DNA of 64,000 nt from Pseudomonadota bacterium (lineage in GTDB: Bacteria > Bdellovibrionota > UBA1018 > CAIMNF01), in assembly GCA_027491115.1 (NCBI GenBank), contig JAIXWV010000041.1:71274-135273 (forward strand), in the 5' to 3' direction. Numbering within the stretch: position 1 is the first letter of the stretch; the number at the start of each line of letters is the position of its first letter. Shown piece after piece: positions 61,573-64,000 of the stretch. The position numbers were made by a program, and so were the translations under genes. The notes below the pieces were generated by a model. That model was not told where the DNA came from and ran no database searches. It was given only the letters and a program-made list of their open reading frames with translations.

Positions 61573-63408
61573 GTGTCATCCTCCAATTTGCGCACAGGCT
61601 CATTAGGATTGAAACTTGTCATCGGCGTGACCTTGCTCGTTTTCATCCTCATGGGTTCTTCTTTTCTATTGGCATACAATTTTCTTCGTGAGGAGACGAG
61701 GTCCTTCACCTACGAGATCCAGGCAAACCAATCCCAACTCCTCGGTCAACGCTTTTCGAGTTTGGTCGAAACCGTGATTCACACCTTGAAGGTTTTACCT
61801 GCGCTCGACACGGCGACACTGAAAACTCTCGAAAACCAGGACTCTCTCTTGAGCCTAGAGGTGTTTGAGACCGGAAAGACAGGTGAAGCTGGAATCCGGG
61901 AGATCTACGACTGGAAAGGAGATCCCGGACATGCTCTCCCTCAACCGAACTTGCTCAAGGAGATTCTTGAGTCCGGGGTGGCCTACGAAACTCGTCGTAC
62001 CGCATCAGCTGGGGGCGAAATCTACCTCTATAGCTTGCTCGATTCTGATCGAAAAGGTACAAAATTGACTTTCATCCGATCGCGACTCAATCCCGACTCC
62101 ATCTTGAAAAAGTCTGGAGGAACCGATGCACGTATCGTGAGCAGAGGAGGAATAGTACTCCTCGACACACGAAATCCGGAGGTCTCAGGAGCGATCATCG
62201 ATACAAAAGACCCACTTTTTGTGAGTGCAAGACAATCCCCAGTTTCAATCGGAACCCTTGAATACCGGGATTTCGCGGGAGATGGTCGCCTCGGCACCTA
62301 CATTCTTCCGGGTTATCAAGTTCTCGTATTGAATTCCGTGCGCGCAAGTGATGCGATGAGAGGAACCACCATTCTCCTGGAGCAAATGATCTTGATCGGT
62401 TTGATCCTGCTTGGAGTCGCATTGGTTACCGTCGCGCTTTTTTCACTGAAACTCACCCAGCCGCTCAAGGAACTGACCCGTGCGACCCAGGTCATCTCGC
62501 AAGGAAATTTCGAACTCGCCTTAAACGAGAAGTCGTCAGACGAGATAGGCCACCTTTCCAGATCCATGAACCGGATGTCAGAAAAAATCAAAGCACTGTT
62601 GAAGGAAAGTATCGAGAAAGTAAGGATCGAACAGGAGCTTGCAATCGCCTCGAACCTCCAGCACAGGCTCATCCCCCCCTCGGAGATTAAAACAGAACGA
62701 TACTCCCTCTACAGTCACTACCAATCAGCAGCCGAGTGCGGAGGGGACTGGTGGGGCTATATCGAGGCTGGAAATAGGGTCTTGATCATGATTTCGGATG
62801 CCACCGGACACGGATTACCGCCGGCGATGCTTACGGCAGTTACCCACGGATGCTTTTCCGCTGTACGTCAGTTGATGCAACAAGATCAGGCTTCCGTATT
62901 GAGCCCATCACGACTGCTTGGAATCGCGAACGAGGTGATTCTCGAATCCGGTAAAGGTGAAATCAACATGACGATGTTCATCGCGTTGATCGATCTCGAC
63001 CAAAAAACACTCACTTTCTCCAACGCAGGTCATCACACACCTTGGCTACTCAGGGGGGCCTCAGACCTGGTTAACTCCCGATTCGAAAGTTTGCGCGGTA
63101 TGGGATCCAGACTTGGCGAAATGGATGGCTTCGAAGCCTCACCGGATCGGACGGTTTCATTCGATCATGACGACAGCCTCTTCCTGTATACTGACGGCTT
63201 AATCGAGAATCCTGGAAAAGTAGAAAGTACTTTTGGAAAACGCAGGGTCATGGATCTACTCACTCGCACCCCTACGGTCGACCAGGAGACCCACTTAGCT
63301 CTCAAGCTTGAGCTCGAGAGCTTTTATGGCGACCTGATTCCGGCCGACGATGTGACCTATGTTCTGTTCCGACTGGACTCGGAAAAAGGAGATTCGAATC
63401 GTGCTTGA
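61573..63408 (+). CDS. Membrane HAMP-SpoIIE (RsbU-like) protein phosphatase
   Basis: A 611-residue protein. Membrane segment 1 (about 12-35), a periplasmic sensor domain, membrane segment 2 (about 268-295) and HAMP (about 297-350) lead to a PP2C/SpoIIE phosphatase with GGDWWGY, SDATGHGLPPAM, NAGHHTPWLL and LYTDGLIE, metal-binding Asp included. It probably dephosphorylates an anti-sigma antagonist or similar partner in response to an envelope signal. I chose GTG 61573 with GGGAG nine bases upstream; an earlier in-frame TTG has none. Overlaps the FecR-like gene by 8 bp. Confidence 0.88.
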   Translation: MSSSNLRTGSLGLKLVIGVTLLVFILMGSSFLLAYNFLREETRSFTYEIQANQSQLLGQRFSSLVETVIHTLKVLPALDTATLKTLENQDSLLSLEVFETGKTGEAGIREIYDWKGDPGHALPQPNLLKEILESGVAYETRRTASAGGEIYLYSLLDSDRKGTKLTFIRSRLNPDSILKKSGGTDARIVSRGGIVLLDTRNPEVSGAIIDTKDPLFVSARQSPVSIGTLEYRDFAGDGRLGTYILPGYQVLVLNSVRASDAMRGTTILLEQMILIGLILLGVALVTVALFSLKLTQPLKELTRATQVISQGNFELALNEKSSDEIGHLSRSMNRMSEKIKALLKESIEKVRIEQELAIASNLQHRLIPPSEIKTERYSLYSHYQSAAECGGDWWGYIEAGNRVLIMISDATGHGLPPAMLTAVTHGCFSAVRQLMQQDQASVLSPSRLLGIANEVILESGKGEINMTMFIALIDLDQKTLTFSNAGHHTPWLLRGASDLVNSRFESLRGMGSRLGEMDGFEASPDRTVSFDHDDSLFLYTDGLIENPGKVESTFGKRRVMDLLTRTPTVDQETHLALKLELESFYGDLIPADDVTYVLFRLDSEKGDSNRA

Positions 63409-64000
63409 TCGGGTCCGATACCGCTTCGATGAACGGACGGTACTGGTGATCGGCTTTCTGTTGATTCTCATCCCAGTGGGGATTTATTGGTCAGGTATCC
63501 AGATTACCGAAAGAATGATTCCATCTCGTGACCTATTGAAACAAAGCCCAATCGGTGAGATCAACCGAAGAAAAAACACAGTTCGTAAGCGGGCAGAAGC
63601 GAATCCGGTTTTTTCTCATTTGATCACCGGTGACGCCCTCTACGTCGGAGACCGGATTCTCACCGGCAAAGACTCCACTGCCCGGATCACACTTTCGGAT
63701 GGCAATCTTCTCGAGCTTGGACCTGAGTCTCTCATCCGAATCGAACCGGTGAGGACCTTCGGCCTTGGCGGAATCAAAAGAAAAATCAAGGTCACGCTCG
63801 AAACCGGAAGCGTGAGAGCCGCTTCACGTGAGCAATCTGTTCCCATGATCATTGAAAACCCAGCCGGTGAGGTGATTCTCGAGGTTCCCCCACCGTCTCC
63901 AGCATCCTCCCTTCAGCAAGCTCCGAGCCCTGTGACTCCGGAATTCAAGTCGGCTTCGATTCCGCCTCTAGAAGCTCCACGGGTTTTGCAAGAAATGATC
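63401..64000 (+). CDS. FecR-domain-like membrane protein (5' part, runs off window)
   Basis: The first 200 residues of a protein that continues beyond the window. One membrane segment (about 14-31) is followed by a FecR-like domain (GDALYVGDRILTGKDSTARITLSDGNLLELGPES...LETGSVRA), then a Pro/Ala/Ser-rich stretch. FecR-type domains transmit envelope signals in other systems. The GTG start overlaps the phosphatase stop by 8 bp behind AAAGGAGA, so the two are coupled. Confidence 0.75.
   Translation, partial: MLDRVRYRFDERTVLVIGFLLILIPVGIYWSGIQITERMIPSRDLLKQSPIGEINRRKNTVRKRAEANPVFSHLITGDALYVGDRILTGKDSTARITLSDGNLLELGPESLIRIEPVRTFGLGGIKRKIKVTLETGSVRAASREQSVPMIIENPAGEVILEVPPPSPASSLQQAPSPVTPEFKSASIPPLEAPRVLQEMI

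Noticed and set aside
1-64000. CRISPR arrays, rRNA genes and a replication origin
   Set aside because: No regularly spaced short repeats, rRNA-like sequence or DnaA-box cluster was seen; the only short repeats are those listed.

Overview
The window is a gene-dense stretch of a Gram-negative, aerobic, probably rod-shaped bacterium. An outer membrane is implied by LptE, an MlaF-like ATPase, many lipoproteins, a TolC-type channel domain and a C-terminal beta-barrel protein. Aerobic respiration is implied by heme A synthase, and rod shape by mreC-mreD-mrdA-rodA. The many secreted lipoproteins and proteases, the TPR/winged-helix regulators and the moderately high GC suggest a free-living or predatory lineage such as Bdellovibrionota. 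That placement is an inference from gene content; no marker rRNA is present.

Layout. 1-5.6 kb (minus): 5' part of ftsH, tilS, a lipoprotein, then a tightly coupled operon of thioredoxin-like protein, COX15, histidine kinase and response regulator. 5.7-14.4 kb: a lone E2-type acyltransferase, a UvrA, an SDR, a secreted protein with its own regulator, a hydrolase and a shortened PpiD-like foldase. 14.5-20.4 kb (plus): mreC-mreD-mrdA-rodA followed by a tryptophanase-type lyase. 20.5-25.8 kb: a small Cys-rich secreted protein, an IS1-like transposase, rlmN, an alkyltransferase, an acyl-CoA dehydrogenase, lptE and dciA. 25.7-29.8 kb (minus): a four-gene operon of a membrane sensor, alr, an MlaF-like ATPase and a small membrane protein. 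29.8-37.7 kb: nadB, a deacetylase lipoprotein, a secreted protein and a spoIID-thioredoxin-dedA-gpx operon.

37.7-43.6 kb: tRNA-Cys, then about 850 bp of duplicated tRNA-tail sequence, a long imperfect hairpin and a repeated 79-bp unit. After this comes a palindromic operator, a very large reading frame joining an RND pump to a TolC-like channel, and a TetR gene. 43.7-50.9 kb: a DEAD-box helicase, a hotdog protein, a secreted GH16-like enzyme carrying seven copies of a Cys/Trp repeat, a LysR regulator, a YceI protein and a secreted protein.

50.9-55.9 kb is the most distinctive region. Three overlapping plus-strand genes encode an FkbM methyltransferase fused to a heme-oxygenase-like diiron domain, a membrane desaturase/hydroxylase and a GNAT/LuxI-like N-acyltransferase. 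Two overlapping genes converge on them from the other strand and encode a ferritin-like diiron protein and a left-handed beta-helix acyltransferase. Together they look like a small pathway for an oxidised or desaturated, N-acylated lipid product; I do not recognise it as a described cluster. 55.9-64 kb holds a secreted protein, a trypsin-like protease, a large lipoprotein ending in a degenerate protease fold, a barrel protein, a HAMP-SpoIIE phosphatase and a truncated FecR-like protein.

A recurring regulatory feature is a promoter whose -10 element ends only 6-11 nt before the start codon with no Shine-Dalgarno. It is seen before about eleven genes and suggests frequent leaderless transcripts. 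At lptE/dciA two such promoters overlap completely on opposite strands.
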